36,674 nt of DNA from Candidatus Saccharimonadota bacterium (lineage in GTDB: Bacteria; Patescibacteriota; Saccharimonadia; Saccharimonadales; Saccharimonadaceae). Location of the stretch: positions 1 through 36,674 of the forward strand of contig JAFRJE010000029.1 of assembly GCA_017432425.1 (NCBI GenBank), written 5' to 3'. Of this stretch, positions 7,858 through 16,159 are shown in pieces (the stretch's first letter is position 1; the number at the start of each line of letters is the position of its first letter). The notes beneath the pieces are model-generated. The model had not been told where the DNA came from and ran no database searches. It saw nothing but the letters and a program-made list of their open reading frames with translations. A program made the position numbers and the translations under genes.

Positions 7858-8845
7858 TCTTTTTCCTTTCTATTCGAATTACTTTAATCGGTTTTTCTAA
7901 TTTTCTAACTAAAATCTCCCGCACTCCCGAAACCCGTTTCTCCTCTCCCTCCGCGTGGAGAGAAACAGTTAGCGGTTTCTCGAACTTAATCAAATCCCCT
8001 CCCGTTTCTTCTCCTGGAAGCCTATTCTTTAAAATCCCCCGAATAAACCCTAGCCGAAACAATCTAATCAGCCCGACCAGCTTCTCCGCTCCGCTCCAAA
8101 AAATCTTCTCCTCCCTAAAATAATCTTTCCCGCCCGACCCTTTCGGAGCTCTCAAAACTCGCGCAACCGTCCCCCCGTTCATCGCCACATAATCCGTCTC
8201 TTTCCCCGTCAACGTTGTAATTTTTACAACATCTCCTCGATTATCTAATCTTCTTAATTCCCCTCTCCCTAAAAACTTCTTCCGCTTATTTTTTAGATAC
8301 CAAAAAAACAACTTTCTCGCCGAAAAGAAAATCCCCGTCTTCCCCGTTTTCAATTTCTCCCGCGTCTTTTTTTCGTCAAACACTCCCGCACTTTCTGCCA
8401 TCATTCCAACCGTAAAATAAACCCCAAAGTTCCAAAACTCCCGCCCGTTTATTTTTACTCCAATCGGATAAAATTCTTCCCCCCTCCCCTCCTTAAATTT
8501 CCCGACCGCCTCTTTAATCGACAATTCCCCGAACAGCCTCGGAAAATCGTTAAAGTTCCCAAACGGCAACGCCGTAAAAACCGCCTCTTTTCCATATTTT
8601 TCCCGCGCTAAAATTACCCCGTTCATCGCAATCGTCGCCGTTCCGTCCCCTCCCGCCGCAATAACCAGCTCCCCTCCCTGAACTACCTCCGCAATTCTCT
8701 CCGCATTATCTCTCGGATTTGTCGGCTCAATCTCATATTTTCCGACTAAAACCCCTTTCTCTCCTCTTATCTTCTCAAAAACTTCCCGCGAAACTTCCTT
8801 AAATCTCGAACTTCGCGGATTATAAACGACGATTATTTTTTTCAT
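7844..8845 (-). CDS. diacylglycerol kinase family lipid kinase
   Basis: A protein of about 333 residues starting MKKIIVVYNPRSS. A longer frame begins at 8884, but it would overlap the upstream gene by 23 bases, and GGGGAAGAA lies just before the inner ATG, so that start is preferred. The DAGK catalytic signature IAAGGDGTATIAMNG lies near residue 75, followed by TALPFGNFNDF, the usual GT-N-DFAR-type region. Such enzymes phosphorylate diacylglycerol or related lipids at the membrane face. It is flanked by the VirB2-like gene (17 bases upstream) and the overlapping P-loop gene. Confidence 0.85.
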   Translation of the reverse strand: MKKIIVVYNPRSSRFKEVSREVFEKIRGEKGVLVGKYEIEPTNPRDNAERIAEVVQGGELVIAAGGDGTATIAMNGVILAREKYGKEAVFTALPFGNFNDFPRLFGELSIKEAVGKFKEGRGEEFYPIGVKINGREFWNFGVYFTVGMMAESAGVFDEKKTREKLKTGKTGIFFSARKLFFWYLKNKRKKFLGRGELRRLDNRGDVVKITTLTGKETDYVAMNGGTVARVLRAPKGSGGKDYFREEKIFWSGAEKLVGLIRLFRLGFIRGILKNRLPGEETGGDLIKFEKPLTVSLHAEGEEKRVSGVREILVRKLEKPIKVIRIERKKNERK

Positions 8846-8861
8846 TTCTTCCCCAAAAGTC

Positions 8862-9263
8862 TTATAAAACTCCGCCCGGAACAATCCAGTTCAAAAAAGC
8901 AACCATCAGCCCATACGCAATCAGCCCAATAATAACCTGGAACAATCTGTTTTTCGCTTTTATAACTTGTTGTTCATTTCCGCCCGCCGTTAAATATAGA
9001 AAGCCCGAATAAACGATCCCGAACGCCCCCAATACCGCGATTAAATAAATTAAAATTTTCAAAACCAACGCCAAAATCCCCTCTGTCCCCCCGCAAAAAC
9101 ATCCACTACTTCCCCCCAGCAACACCGTCGTCGCGCAACCTTTCTCGATCTGGTCATCGCTACAAGCCGCCAACGCCCCTTGCCCCAAAACACTAACTAC
9201 CCCAAAACAACTTACTCCCCCAATCATCACAACCGCCAACGCTCTCGCTAAAAACTTTCTCAT
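8862..9263 (-). CDS. VirB2/TrbC-like pilin-type membrane protein
   Basis: A 133-residue protein with a signal peptide (residues 1-33, cleavage likely after GALA), a cysteine-rich segment (ACSDDQIEKGCA, GCFCGG) and two membrane helices, the second following the polar loop GGNEQQVIKAKNRL. This architecture matches the TrbC/VirB2 pilin-like proteins common in Patescibacteria. Whether it forms a pilus cannot be told, since no VirB4 or other secretion genes are in the window. It lies 8 bases after rpoD and probably shares its transcript. Confidence 0.75.
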   Translation of the reverse strand: MRKFLARALAVVMIGGVSCFGVVSVLGQGALAACSDDQIEKGCATTVLLGGSSGCFCGGTEGILALVLKILIYLIAVLGAFGIVYSGFLYLTAGGNEQQVIKAKNRLFQVIIGLIAYGLMVAFLNWIVPGGVL

Positions 9264-9271
9264 AAACCTCC

Positions 9272-10231
9272 TTACTTTAGATATTCGTGTAGTTTTTTCG
9301 TATCTTTATGTTTCCTCAACTTCGACAACGCTTTCGCCTCAATCTGGCGAATCCTCTCCCTCGTAACCGAAAACTCAACTCCAACTTCCTCTAGCGTATG
9401 CGGTCTTTCTCCTCCAATTCCAAATCTCATTTTAATAATTTTCTGTTCCCTGTCCGACAACGTCGCAATAATCGACGCTAACTGTTCCTTTAGAATCTGT
9501 GTCGCCGCCGAATCCTCCGGAGAAACTCGCTCCTCGTCCTCAACAAAATCCCCCAAAACCGAATCTTCATCGTCTCCGTCTCGCCCCACGCTCGCGTCAA
9601 GGCTCGCGATGTCCTGTTTAATCCTCATCACATATTCGACTTTTTCCGTCTCCATATCAAGTTCTTTCGCAATTTCCTCAATACTCGGCTCGCGGTTCAG
9701 TTCCTGCGTCAACTTTCTCGTCGTTCGAAGAACTTTGTTGATTGTCTCAACCATGTGAACCGGAATTCGAATCGTTCTCGCCTGATCCGCAATCGCCCTC
9801 GTAATTGCCTGTCGAATCCACCACGTCGCGTACGTCGAAAACTTAAACCCTTTCTCTGGGTCAAATTTATCAACCGCGCGGAGCAGCCCCGTATTTCCCT
9901 CTTGAATCAAATCCAAAAAATCTAGCCCTCTCCCCGAATATCTTTTCGCAATCGAAACAACCAGTCGCATATTCGCTTCGACCATTTTATCTTTCGCCTT
10001 TTTGTCCCCCTCGACGATTTTCTTCGCCAGTTCTTGTTCCTCGTCTTGCGTCAAAAGCGGGATTTTCCCAATCTCTCGCAGATACAGCCGAACTGAGTCG
10101 TCCGCGAATGCGTCAACATTATCAACTGTGATTTCTAAGTCTTCGTCCGAAAGCTCTTCTTCGTCAGCCAAGTCTAACGCATCTGGCTCCGCTAAAGGCT
10201 CCAAAATCAAATCATCTTTTTCTTGGTCCAT
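9272..10231 (-). CDS. rpoD: primary sigma factor RpoD
   Basis: A 319-residue sigma-70. After an acidic N-terminus with no full region 1.1, region 1.2 reads [17 protein letters not shown], region 2 holds [28 protein letters not shown] and the -10-recognising [15 protein letters not shown], region 3 has [12 protein letters not shown], and region 4 ends with [25 protein letters not shown]. It directs polymerase to the TATAAT/TTGACA promoters seen in this window. It follows dnaG as in the classical macromolecular synthesis operon, but has its own -10 box immediately before its ATG. Confidence 0.97.
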   Translation of the reverse strand: MDQEKDDLILEPLAEPDALDLADEEELSDEDLEITVDNVDAFADDSVRLYLREIGKIPLLTQDEEQELAKKIVEGDKKAKDKMVEANMRLVVSIAKRYSGRGLDFLDLIQEGNTGLLRAVDKFDPEKGFKFSTYATWWIRQAITRAIADQARTIRIPVHMVETINKVLRTTRKLTQELNREPSIEEIAKELDMETEKVEYVMRIKQDIASLDASVGRDGDDEDSVLGDFVEDEERVSPEDSAATQILKEQLASIIATLSDREQKIIKMRFGIGGERPHTLEEVGVEFSVTRERIRQIEAKALSKLRKHKDTKKLHEYLK

Positions 10232-10238
10232 TAGAAAA

Positions 10239-10244
10239 ATTATA
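10239..10244 (-). promoter_or_regulatory. -10 box, leaderless start of rpoD
   Basis: TATAAT on the - strand, 7 bases before the rpoD ATG, in the 52-base gap after dnaG. No ribosome site. Confidence 0.7.
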
Positions 10245-10283
10245 CTTAAACTATTCTAAAAAATCAACCTAAAAATCCGTCGC

Positions 10284-12014
10284 CTAAAGCGCCATGATTT
10301 TCCTTAACAATATCTTTACTTCCTCTTCGTCCCCTTTTTCTTCCGCAACCGCTAATTCCGCTTGTAATTTTAATTTTTCATGTTTATTTAATTCATTTTT
10401 ATATCTTTTTGTCAATTCTTCCCCCTCTTTCTCTAGCGCCGCTTTTTCCCAACCCCCATATTCTTTCTCAAAAATCATTTCTAGTTCTCCGAGTCGAACC
10501 TCATCCTCCGGAATTTCTAACTCAACCTTAGTTTTAACCCCCCCAAAAATCATAATCGCGAGCAAATTATTCTCTAATTTTTCTAATTTCTCGCCCTTAA
10601 CTTCCGTTTTTGCTTTTTTAAACCTCTTTCGCGTCCCCTCCTCAATTTTCTTCTCTAAATCTTCCCCTTTCTCTCTTAAGTCTTCTCGACTTACTCCGAG
10701 CCTCTTCGCGACAATCTCCTCGTAGTGCGCTCGCTCGATCTTATCTTTAACATATTCCAAAAGCCCCAACGCCAACGTCGAATACTCTTTCTTCCCAAAC
10801 CCCGTCGAAAGGTCGACTTTCTCCTCATATTTATCAAGCAACCATTCTACCGCCGGTTTTCTCTCCTCGACCGCTTTCTGCCACAATTCCGCCCCTCGCT
10901 GAATTAACTCGTCCGGGTCTTTCGCTCCCTGATAATCGGAAATAACCGTCAACTCAATCCCCAAATCCCCCGCCATTCTAATCGCTCGCTCCGCCGCTCG
11001 AACCCCCGCCTCGTCCCCGTCGTATGCTAACCGTATATCTCCCGTTAATCTCGACAAAATTTTCAAATGATTTTCCGTCATCGCTGTCCCGCTCGTCGCA
11101 ACCGCCTCCTTAACCCCCGCTTGATGCGAAGAAATAACGTCCATATTCCCCTCAACAATCACCACAAACCCACTCCGCCGAATCGCCTCTTTTGCCTGAT
11201 ATAGCCCAAAAATAAACCTACTCTTATTAAAGAGTATAGTGTCAGGAGTATTAAGATACTTAGGACCAAAGGATTGTTGAGAATTAGTAAGATGCGATGA
11301 AGCAGGAGTAGCGGAACGAGACGTATTTGACATACGTTGAGTGAGCAACGCATCTGCTGAAGAAGCAGATTGCTGATTCTCAACAATCCTCGCCGTATAA
11401 CCGATAATCTTTCCGTCTGTATCAATGAACGGAACCATCATCCTCCCTCGAAACATATCTCCCCCAAACCGATTCAAAAGCCCCGCCGTTTCTAATTCTT
11501 TCTCCGTATATCCCCGCGACTTTAAAAACGTCTTTAACGCTTTTCCGCTCGCCGGCGCATACCCAATCCGAAACTCCTCGACCGTCTTCCGGTTCAAATT
11601 TCGTTTATAAAAAACATACTCACAAACTTTTTTCGATTTTGAAAGCGCAAACTGATAATATTTTGTCGCTAGCTCTAACGCCTCTCTCGCCCGAACTTTC
11701 TTCTTCGTCACTTCCGCGTCCCCGCCTCGATATTTAGCGATATCAACCCCCGCCTGCGCCGCCAACTTCTCTAACGCTTCCTTAAAACTAATCCCCTCAA
11801 CTTCCATTATGAACGTAAAAATATCTCCGCCCTTGTTCGCAGAAAAATCGTGCCAAATCCCTTTCTCTGGCGAAACCATAAAGCTCGGCGTCTTATCAAC
11901 CCCCCACGGCGACCTCCCCTTAAGCGTCCTCCCCGCTCGTTTTAATTCAACATATTGAGAAATCACGTCCTCAATCGCCAACCTCGCCTTAATCTCCTCC
12001 TTCGCGTCATTCAT
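10284..12014 (-). CDS. dnaG: DNA primase with insertion element, zinc site lost
   Basis: A 576-residue primase that makes RNA primers at the fork. The N-terminal zinc-ribbon fold is recognisable (GRSPWGVDKTPSFMVSPEKGIWHDFSANKGG), but all the usual ligands are replaced: CPFH reads SPWG and CFGC reads DFSA. The RNA polymerase core has DGKIIGYTARIVEN and then, after an inserted stretch of about 38 residues, FGPKYLNTPDTILFNKSRF. The TOPRIM acids follow in VVIVEGNMDVIS and RLAYDGDEAG. The C-terminus is helical and charged, a plausible DnaB-binding domain. The insert (11270-11390) is a hairpin element in frame. Transcription probably starts at the ATG. Confidence 0.95.
   Translation of the reverse strand: MNDAKEEIKARLAIEDVISQYVELKRAGRTLKGRSPWGVDKTPSFMVSPEKGIWHDFSANKGGDIFTFIMEVEGISFKEALEKLAAQAGVDIAKYRGGDAEVTKKKVRAREALELATKYYQFALSKSKKVCEYVFYKRNLNRKTVEEFRIGYAPASGKALKTFLKSRGYTEKELETAGLLNRFGGDMFRGRMMVPFIDTDGKIIGYTARIVENQQSASSADALLTQRMSNTSRSATPASSHLTNSQQSFGPKYLNTPDTILFNKSRFIFGLYQAKEAIRRSGFVVIVEGNMDVISSHQAGVKEAVATSGTAMTENHLKILSRLTGDIRLAYDGDEAGVRAAERAIRMAGDLGIELTVISDYQGAKDPDELIQRGAELWQKAVEERKPAVEWLLDKYEEKVDLSTGFGKKEYSTLALGLLEYVKDKIERAHYEEIVAKRLGVSREDLREKGEDLEKKIEEGTRKRFKKAKTEVKGEKLEKLENNLLAIMIFGGVKTKVELEIPEDEVRLGELEMIFEKEYGGWEKAALEKEGEELTKRYKNELNKHEKLKLQAELAVAEEKGDEEEVKILLRKIMAL
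11270..11390. repeat. in-frame hairpin element, family A copy 1 (dnaG)
   Basis: The core contains the hairpin ACGTAT-TTGAC-ATACGT and the shared stretches AGCAGGAGTAGCGGAACGAG and GAGTGAGCAACGCATCTGCTG. It is bracketed by perfect 15-base inverted arms (11270-11284 and 11376-11390) made of dnaG coding sequence. On the dnaG strand it encodes a Ser/Ala/Thr-rich stretch (SADALLTQRMSNTSRSATP), placed between the conserved ARIVEN and GPKYLN segments. Confidence 0.9.
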
Positions 12015-12020
12015 ACTAAA

Positions 12021-12026
12021 ATTATA
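12021..12026 (-). promoter_or_regulatory. -10 box, leaderless start of dnaG
   Basis: TATAAT on the - strand, 6 bases before the ATG. It lies back to back with the divergent -10 box at 12040-12045. Confidence 0.75.
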
Positions 12027-12039
12027 TCATTCCCTATGT

Positions 12040-12045
12040 TATAAT
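12040..12045 (+). promoter_or_regulatory. -10 box, leaderless start of gene at 12052
   Basis: TATAAT, 6 bases before ATG 12052. The two divergent -10 boxes are 13 bases apart, so each -35 zone lies in or beyond the other gene's start. Confidence 0.75.
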
Positions 12046-12051
12046 ATAAGC

Positions 12052-12684
12052 ATGGACAATTTAGAATATCTTAACCAAATCTCCTCCCGCGCTCCCGCTC
12101 CCGCCGCCCCCGCTGGAACCTCTCTTCTCGACAATAAACTCCTCCGAATCGTCCTCGGCGCGCTTCTCGGAATTGGTCTTCTTTTGATTATTTTACTCGC
12201 CGCCTCCGGCTCCGGAAAATCCTCCGAACCCGCCGAACTTGCAAACCTCCGCGAACTCTATCTCCGAACGAATAACTTAACTTCCGTTATTGGAACTTAT
12301 AATAAACAAATCAAAAACTCCTCCCTCCGCTTCGCCGGCTCCTCCCTCTCCGTTGTTCTCGAAAACTCAAAAAACAATTTCTCCTCCCTCCTTGAGTCGG
12401 ATTATGGCGTAAAACCCTCCGACTTAAAACCCGAATCTTTTCCCGCCCTCGCTTCCGCCTTTTCCGAGCTCTCCTCTTCCCTCGAAACCGCTCGCCTGAA
12501 CGGTCTTCTCGATCGAACCTACGCGAACGAAATGGCGTATGAAATCTCCGTCCTCTTGATTCTCGAAAATTCCGTCCTCGAAAAAACTTCTTCCGAAACT
12601 CTCGTCTCCGCCCTTAAAAATTCTTCTTCCTCCCTCGAAACTCTCTCCGAAGATTTCTCAAAATACTCCGAATCTAGCCAATAA
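12052..12684 (+). CDS. single-pass membrane protein, unknown
   Basis: A 210-residue protein with a short Ala/Pro-rich N-terminus (SSRAPAPAAPAG), one membrane helix at about residues 32-50 (IVLGALLGIGLLLIILLAA) and a long helical, Ser/Leu/Glu-rich domain, probably outside the cell. No family is recognised. It is divergent from dnaG and 26 bases before mscL, which has its own promoter. The strand's C-rich skew inflates Ser, Leu and Pro content here. Confidence 0.8.
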   Translation: MDNLEYLNQISSRAPAPAAPAGTSLLDNKLLRIVLGALLGIGLLLIILLAASGSGKSSEPAELANLRELYLRTNNLTSVIGTYNKQIKNSSLRFAGSSLSVVLENSKNNFSSLLESDYGVKPSDLKPESFPALASAFSELSSSLETARLNGLLDRTYANEMAYEISVLLILENSVLEKTSSETLVSALKNSSSSLETLSEDFSKYSESSQ

Positions 12685-12697
12685 TCCCCTTTTGGGC

Positions 12698-12703
12698 TAT
12701 AAT
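12698..12703 (+). promoter_or_regulatory. -10 box, leaderless start of mscL
   Basis: TATAAT, 7 bases before ATG 12711. Confidence 0.7.
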
Positions 12704-12710
12704 TATATTT

Positions 12711-13190
12711 ATGAAAAAAGAAGATATCTCCAAAAACCTAGACAACCTTAAGAAAAAAGAACCGAAAATTCTTAAAGAGTTTAAAGAATTTATTAACCGC
12801 GGTTCCGTAATCGACCTCGCCGTCGGTATCATTATCGGGGGCGCTTTTACCAGCATCGTCAATTCTCTCGTTAGCGACGTCGTTATGCCTGTCATTTCGA
12901 TGATCATCGGTGGTTTCGACTTCTCGAATTTAAAGCTGACGATTCCCGCCTATATCGACGGAATCGAACCGGCGACGATTAACTACGGAAATTTCATTAC
13001 CGCCGTTATTAACTTCCTCATCATCGCTTTCGTTATCTTTATCCTGATTAGAAGCATTAACAACATGAAGAAAAAAGCCGCTCCCGCTCCGGTCGAAGAT
13101 AAAGCCGCCACAAAAGTCGAAGAGTCCCAAACCGAAATCCTTAAGGAAATTCGCGACCTCTTAAAGAAAGACGCGAAAAAGTCTAAATAA
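12711..13190 (+). CDS. mscL: large-conductance mechanosensitive channel
   Basis: A 159-residue MscL that opens under membrane tension to release solutes. The N-terminal amphipathic helix leads into TM1 (EFINRGSVIDLAVGIIIGGAF, residues about 24-44, the pore-lining pattern), a periplasmic loop with FDFSNLKL, TM2 (ITAVINFLIIAFVIFILIRS) and a C-terminal bundle helix (TEILKEIRDLLKK). It is slightly longer than usual because of a charged extension at each end. Its last 8 bases overlap the convergent MmcQ/YjbR gene. Confidence 0.96.
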   Translation: MKKEDISKNLDNLKKKEPKILKEFKEFINRGSVIDLAVGIIIGGAFTSIVNSLVSDVVMPVISMIIGGFDFSNLKLTIPAYIDGIEPATINYGNFITAVINFLIIAFVIFILIRSINNMKKKAAPAPVEDKAATKVEESQTEILKEIRDLLKKDAKKSK

Positions 13191-13497
13191 CCTCGTTAAT
13201 TTCTTTCGTTAAATTATAAGAAAGCCGAATTAAATCTTCTAGTTCGGCTTTTTCTAGTTGCCCCGAATTAACGATCTCGATTCCCCCTCGTCCAAAATAC
13301 CTACTCTCCATCACGCTTTCATATTTCCCAATCAACAACTTTTTTAATTTCTCGTCCGTCCTCATCTCTAGCGTATTTTTATTCAAAACCAAAAAAACTC
13401 GGTTATTAACCCTATAGAAAATTGAGGCGGAGTCTTCGTTTTCTTTAAAAACGCTAAATTCTCCAATCCCACTTATTTTAGAAACGTCAAATACCAT
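13183..13497 (-). CDS. MmcQ/YjbR-like protein
   Basis: A 104-residue protein whose layout fits the MmcQ/YjbR (DUF419) family: FYRVNNRVFLVLNKNTLEMRT at the start, then LIGKYESVMESRYFG, and the closing AELEDLIRLSYNLTKEI. Members adopt a CyaY-like fold and are suspected DNA-binding proteins; the role here is unknown. It overlaps the end of orn by 25 bases and likely belongs to the argS-orn transcript. Confidence 0.7.
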   Translation of the reverse strand: MVFDVSKISGIGEFSVFKENEDSASIFYRVNNRVFLVLNKNTLEMRTDEKLKKLLIGKYESVMESRYFGRGGIEIVNSGQLEKAELEDLIRLSYNLTKEINEVI

Positions 13498-13997
13498 TTT
13501 AACTCCTCAATCGAACCTTGAATATCGGCGAGCGCGCGATGTTCCTCCGGTTTCACAAATTTCTTCCTCCGCGCCCCCTCAAAATAAACTTTCCAAGCAC
13601 TTACGTCGAGCATTCTATAATGTAACTTCTTCGCAACTTTCGGCAATTCCCTGTCGATAAATTTCCGGTCTTGATGGATCGAATTTCCCGCGAGAATAAT
13701 CTCTTTCCCAAAGTTCTTCTCCAAAAACTTAACCAATTCTTTCTCGACTTCCTTAATCTCTCGCCCGGAATTATTTTGTTCAATCAACACGTCCCGCGAT
13801 TTCGCGTTTTTCTCCCAAAACTCCCCGACCATTCTCTCTTTAATCAAACTCTCCGGAACTTTAACGACTGCCGTAAAGTCCGCTTTCGGCTTTAAGTCCC
13901 AACCCGTCGCAATCGCCGCGACCTCTAAAATCCGGTCTTTCTCCGGCTCTAGCCCCGTCATTTCCAAATCAACCCACAGTAGCTTCGCTTTTTTCAT
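13473..13997 (-). CDS. orn: oligoribonuclease
   Basis: A 174-residue DEDDh 3'-5' exonuclease that clears 2-5 base RNAs. ExoI is LLWVDLEMTGL (the paired D and E), ExoII is AGNSIHQDRKFIDRELP and ExoIII is EEHRALADIQGSIEEL with the catalytic His and Asp. The length is close to the usual 180. Its ATG overlaps the last base of the argS stop (TAATG), so it is translationally coupled to argS. Confidence 0.95.
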   Translation of the reverse strand: MKKAKLLWVDLEMTGLEPEKDRILEVAAIATGWDLKPKADFTAVVKVPESLIKERMVGEFWEKNAKSRDVLIEQNNSGREIKEVEKELVKFLEKNFGKEIILAGNSIHQDRKFIDRELPKVAKKLHYRMLDVSAWKVYFEGARRKKFVKPEEHRALADIQGSIEELKWYLTFLK

Positions 13998-16075
13998 TAC
14001 ATCTCCTCCGGAACCATAATTCCTAAAATATTTAGTCCATGTTTCATAATTTTAGTGAACACTCTAACAAATTTTTTACGCTCGTCCTCAAACTCACTCC
14101 CCACAACCGGACAATTTTCATAAAAACGACTAAATTCCTGCGCCAATTCAAACAAATAATTCGCAACCAAATGCGGCGCCTTTTCTCGAACCGCCTCCCT
14201 TAAAACCCCCGGATATTGAACAATTTTTTTACTCAATTTCCGCTCATAGACATTAAGATTATAAAAAGTTTTAGTAGCGATGCTATTCGAGGAAACGGGA
14301 GTAGCGGAGCGAGACGTATTTGACATACGTTGAGCGAGCAACGCATCCGTTGACGACGAAGAGCACGCTAATAAAACTTTTTTAGCTCTAACAACTGAAT
14401 ACAACAAGTACGGTCCCGAATTCCCCGTCAAACTAACCGACTCTTCCGCATCAAACACAATATTCCCCCCAATCCGATACTTTAAGAAATAATACTTAAT
14501 CGCTCCCAAGGCAATTTTATTAAAATCATCTGGCGTCTCAAAATCGTCAGTAGCGAGCTTATTCAATGAAGCAGGAGTAGCGGAACGAGACGTATTTGGC
14601 ATACGTCGAGTGAGCAACGCATCTGCTGAAGCCGAAGAAGCCGCTAATGTCGATTTTACTAACTCTAACACCTCAACCGCTTTGACAAAATTCCCCTTCC
14701 TACTCGACATCTTCTCATTCCCCGGCAACCTCACATTCCCATGCGTAATATGTGTCGTTCTCTCAACCAACTCCGGCGCATATTGCTCAACCGACTTTAA
14801 AACAACTTTCATATAATCGATGATATCGTTCCCCGTTATAACAATCGACTCGTCAAACTTATAGTCCGCCCACTTCGTAAACAACAACCCAACGTCTTTC
14901 GCTTCGTATGTTGGCAACCCCTCCTTATTAATAAACACGCGCGTATGTAGCCCAAACTTCTCCCCCGGAAAAACTATCGCCCCCTCCGACTCTGAATAAA
15001 TTCCTTTTTCTTTCTGTTCTAAAATTTTATTCAACCCCGTCTTCATTACAACCGACTCTGGATAAAATTTATCAAACTTAACCCCAATTTCCTTATAAAA
15101 ATCTTTAAAATACTGATAACTTAAAGCTCTCCCCCGCCAATAAATCTCCGCAACTCGTTTCTCTTCCTCATCCAACCCCTCCTCGTTCCCCTCCCCAAGT
15201 TCCGCAATCTTATAAATTATTTTATTAAGCTGAACAATTTTTTTCCTCGCCTCCTCGTCTTCCTCATACGCTCTCGTCCCCTCAACGTATGCCCGCGCTA
15301 TATCGTCTATAGTCAACTCGCTAGCCGAGTCCAAATGTTCAATAAGGGGATGTCCGGAGGTTACGACCGAGGATGAAGGCGCCGAAGCCCCGCAACGGCG
15401 GGCGCGAAGGACGCCGGTCCCCGTTTGGACATTGGACGAGGGCTTCGTAAGAATACTATATATGGTCTTCGCAACGTGCAACCCCACATCTCCCCCAAAA
15501 TTAACTCGAATTACTCGCCCTCCTGCTTCCTCAACCAACCTCGAAATCGCATCTCCAACAATCGACGTATATAAATGTCCAACGTGTAAAACTTTAAACG
15601 GATTCGGGTCGGAAAATTCGCAAATCACCGTCTTCCCTTGATAATCGCTCGGCAAAATCTTCTCCCTAAACGCCTCCTCGCTCTCTAAAACTCCCTGAAT
15701 AAACTCTCGATAAAACGCGTCTCCGAACGTAAAGTTCAAAAACCCTGGCCCCGCAATCTCAACTTTCGTTCCCTGAAGCTCCGGAAGTTTATCTACCGCA
15801 GTTTTTAGAAACTCGCGCCTTAAAACTTCCGCGATTTCTCTCGGATTCGTTTTTTCCAAAGCAATCCCCTCGAATTTCTCCCCCTCGCCGAGTTTCTTAT
15901 TAATCTCCCCCGCCAGTTTCATCGCCACGTTCGTCGCAAATTCTGGTTTAGAAATCGCCTCTAGGTCGCCCTCCCCCTCGCGCGAAAGCTCCGGCGCCGG
16001 CGTAACCAAAACGTCCGCCTCGAGCCTAAAAACCCTTAAAATAATCTTCTCTAATTCTTTTTTAATCAAATCCAT
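13997..16075 (-). CDS. argS: arginyl-tRNA synthetase carrying three insertion elements
   Basis: A 692-residue class I synthetase, about 120 longer than usual. The HIGH motif is LHVGH in VLHVGHLYTSIVGDA near residue 165, and the KMSKS equivalent is KMSSRKGNF near 475. The N-terminal Add1-like domain and C-terminal DALR anticodon domain (LVANYLFELAQEFSRFYE) are present. The excess length is explained by three in-frame inserts: family C (15330-15436) in the catalytic domain, and two family A copies (14540-14657 and 14263-14382) after the KMSKS loop and in the anticodon domain. Without them the protein is of normal size. The -10 box at 16087-16092 gives at most a very short leader. Confidence 0.96.
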   Translation of the reverse strand: MDLIKKELEKIILRVFRLEADVLVTPAPELSREGEGDLEAISKPEFATNVAMKLAGEINKKLGEGEKFEGIALEKTNPREIAEVLRREFLKTAVDKLPELQGTKVEIAGPGFLNFTFGDAFYREFIQGVLESEEAFREKILPSDYQGKTVICEFSDPNPFKVLHVGHLYTSIVGDAISRLVEEAGGRVIRVNFGGDVGLHVAKTIYSILTKPSSNVQTGTGVLRARRCGASAPSSSVVTSGHPLIEHLDSASELTIDDIARAYVEGTRAYEEDEEARKKIVQLNKIIYKIAELGEGNEEGLDEEEKRVAEIYWRGRALSYQYFKDFYKEIGVKFDKFYPESVVMKTGLNKILEQKEKGIYSESEGAIVFPGEKFGLHTRVFINKEGLPTYEAKDVGLLFTKWADYKFDESIVITGNDIIDYMKVVLKSVEQYAPELVERTTHITHGNVRLPGNEKMSSRKGNFVKAVEVLELVKSTLAASSASADALLTRRMPNTSRSATPASLNKLATDDFETPDDFNKIALGAIKYYFLKYRIGGNIVFDAEESVSLTGNSGPYLLYSVVRAKKVLLACSSSSTDALLAQRMSNTSRSATPVSSNSIATKTFYNLNVYERKLSKKIVQYPGVLREAVREKAPHLVANYLFELAQEFSRFYENCPVVGSEFEDERKKFVRVFTKIMKHGLNILGIMVPEEM
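14263..14382. repeat. in-frame hairpin element, family A copy 2 (argS)
   Basis: The family A core with ACGTAT-TTGAC-ATACGT lies inside 17-base inverted arms (14263-14279 and 14366-14382) with one mismatch. The outer arm bases are argS sequence and unlike the arms of the dnaG copy. It encodes SSTDALLAQRMSNTSRSATP on the argS strand. Confidence 0.9.
14540..14657. repeat. in-frame hairpin element, family A copy 3 (argS)
   Basis: The family A core, here with ACGTAT-TTGGC-ATACGT, lies inside 16-base inverted arms (14540-14555 and 14642-14657) with two mismatches. It encodes SADALLTRRMPNTSRSATP on the argS strand. Confidence 0.9.
15330..15436. repeat. in-frame hairpin element, family C copy 1 (argS)
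   Basis: A 72-base core, starting TGTCCGGAGG on the + strand and containing CCGAGGATG and GAAGCCCCG, is alignable end to end with the valS core at about 28440. Arms 15330-15349 and 15419-15436 pair (TCCAA-TGTTCAA with TTGGACA-TTGGA) with one G-U pair. The core reads + here although argS is on -, so it is translated in the opposite sense from the valS copy. Confidence 0.85.
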
Positions 16076-16086
16076 ATCTTCTCCAT

Positions 16087-16092
16087 ATTATA
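16087..16092 (-). promoter_or_regulatory. -10 box of argS-orn-MmcQ run
   Basis: TATAAT on the - strand, 11 bases before the argS ATG. The short leader includes GGAG. Confidence 0.6.
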
Positions 16093-16143
16093 CCATATTT
16101 CCCAATTTTCTATTTTTCCCTTTAAAAATCAAAACCAACCAGT

Positions 16144-16149
16144 TATAAT
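16144..16149 (+). promoter_or_regulatory. -10 box of the ABC exporter pair
   Basis: TATAAT, 10 bases before ATG 16160, giving at most a 3-4 base leader. Divergent from the argS -10 box. Confidence 0.65.
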
Positions 16150-16159
16150 ATCCCTTAGA

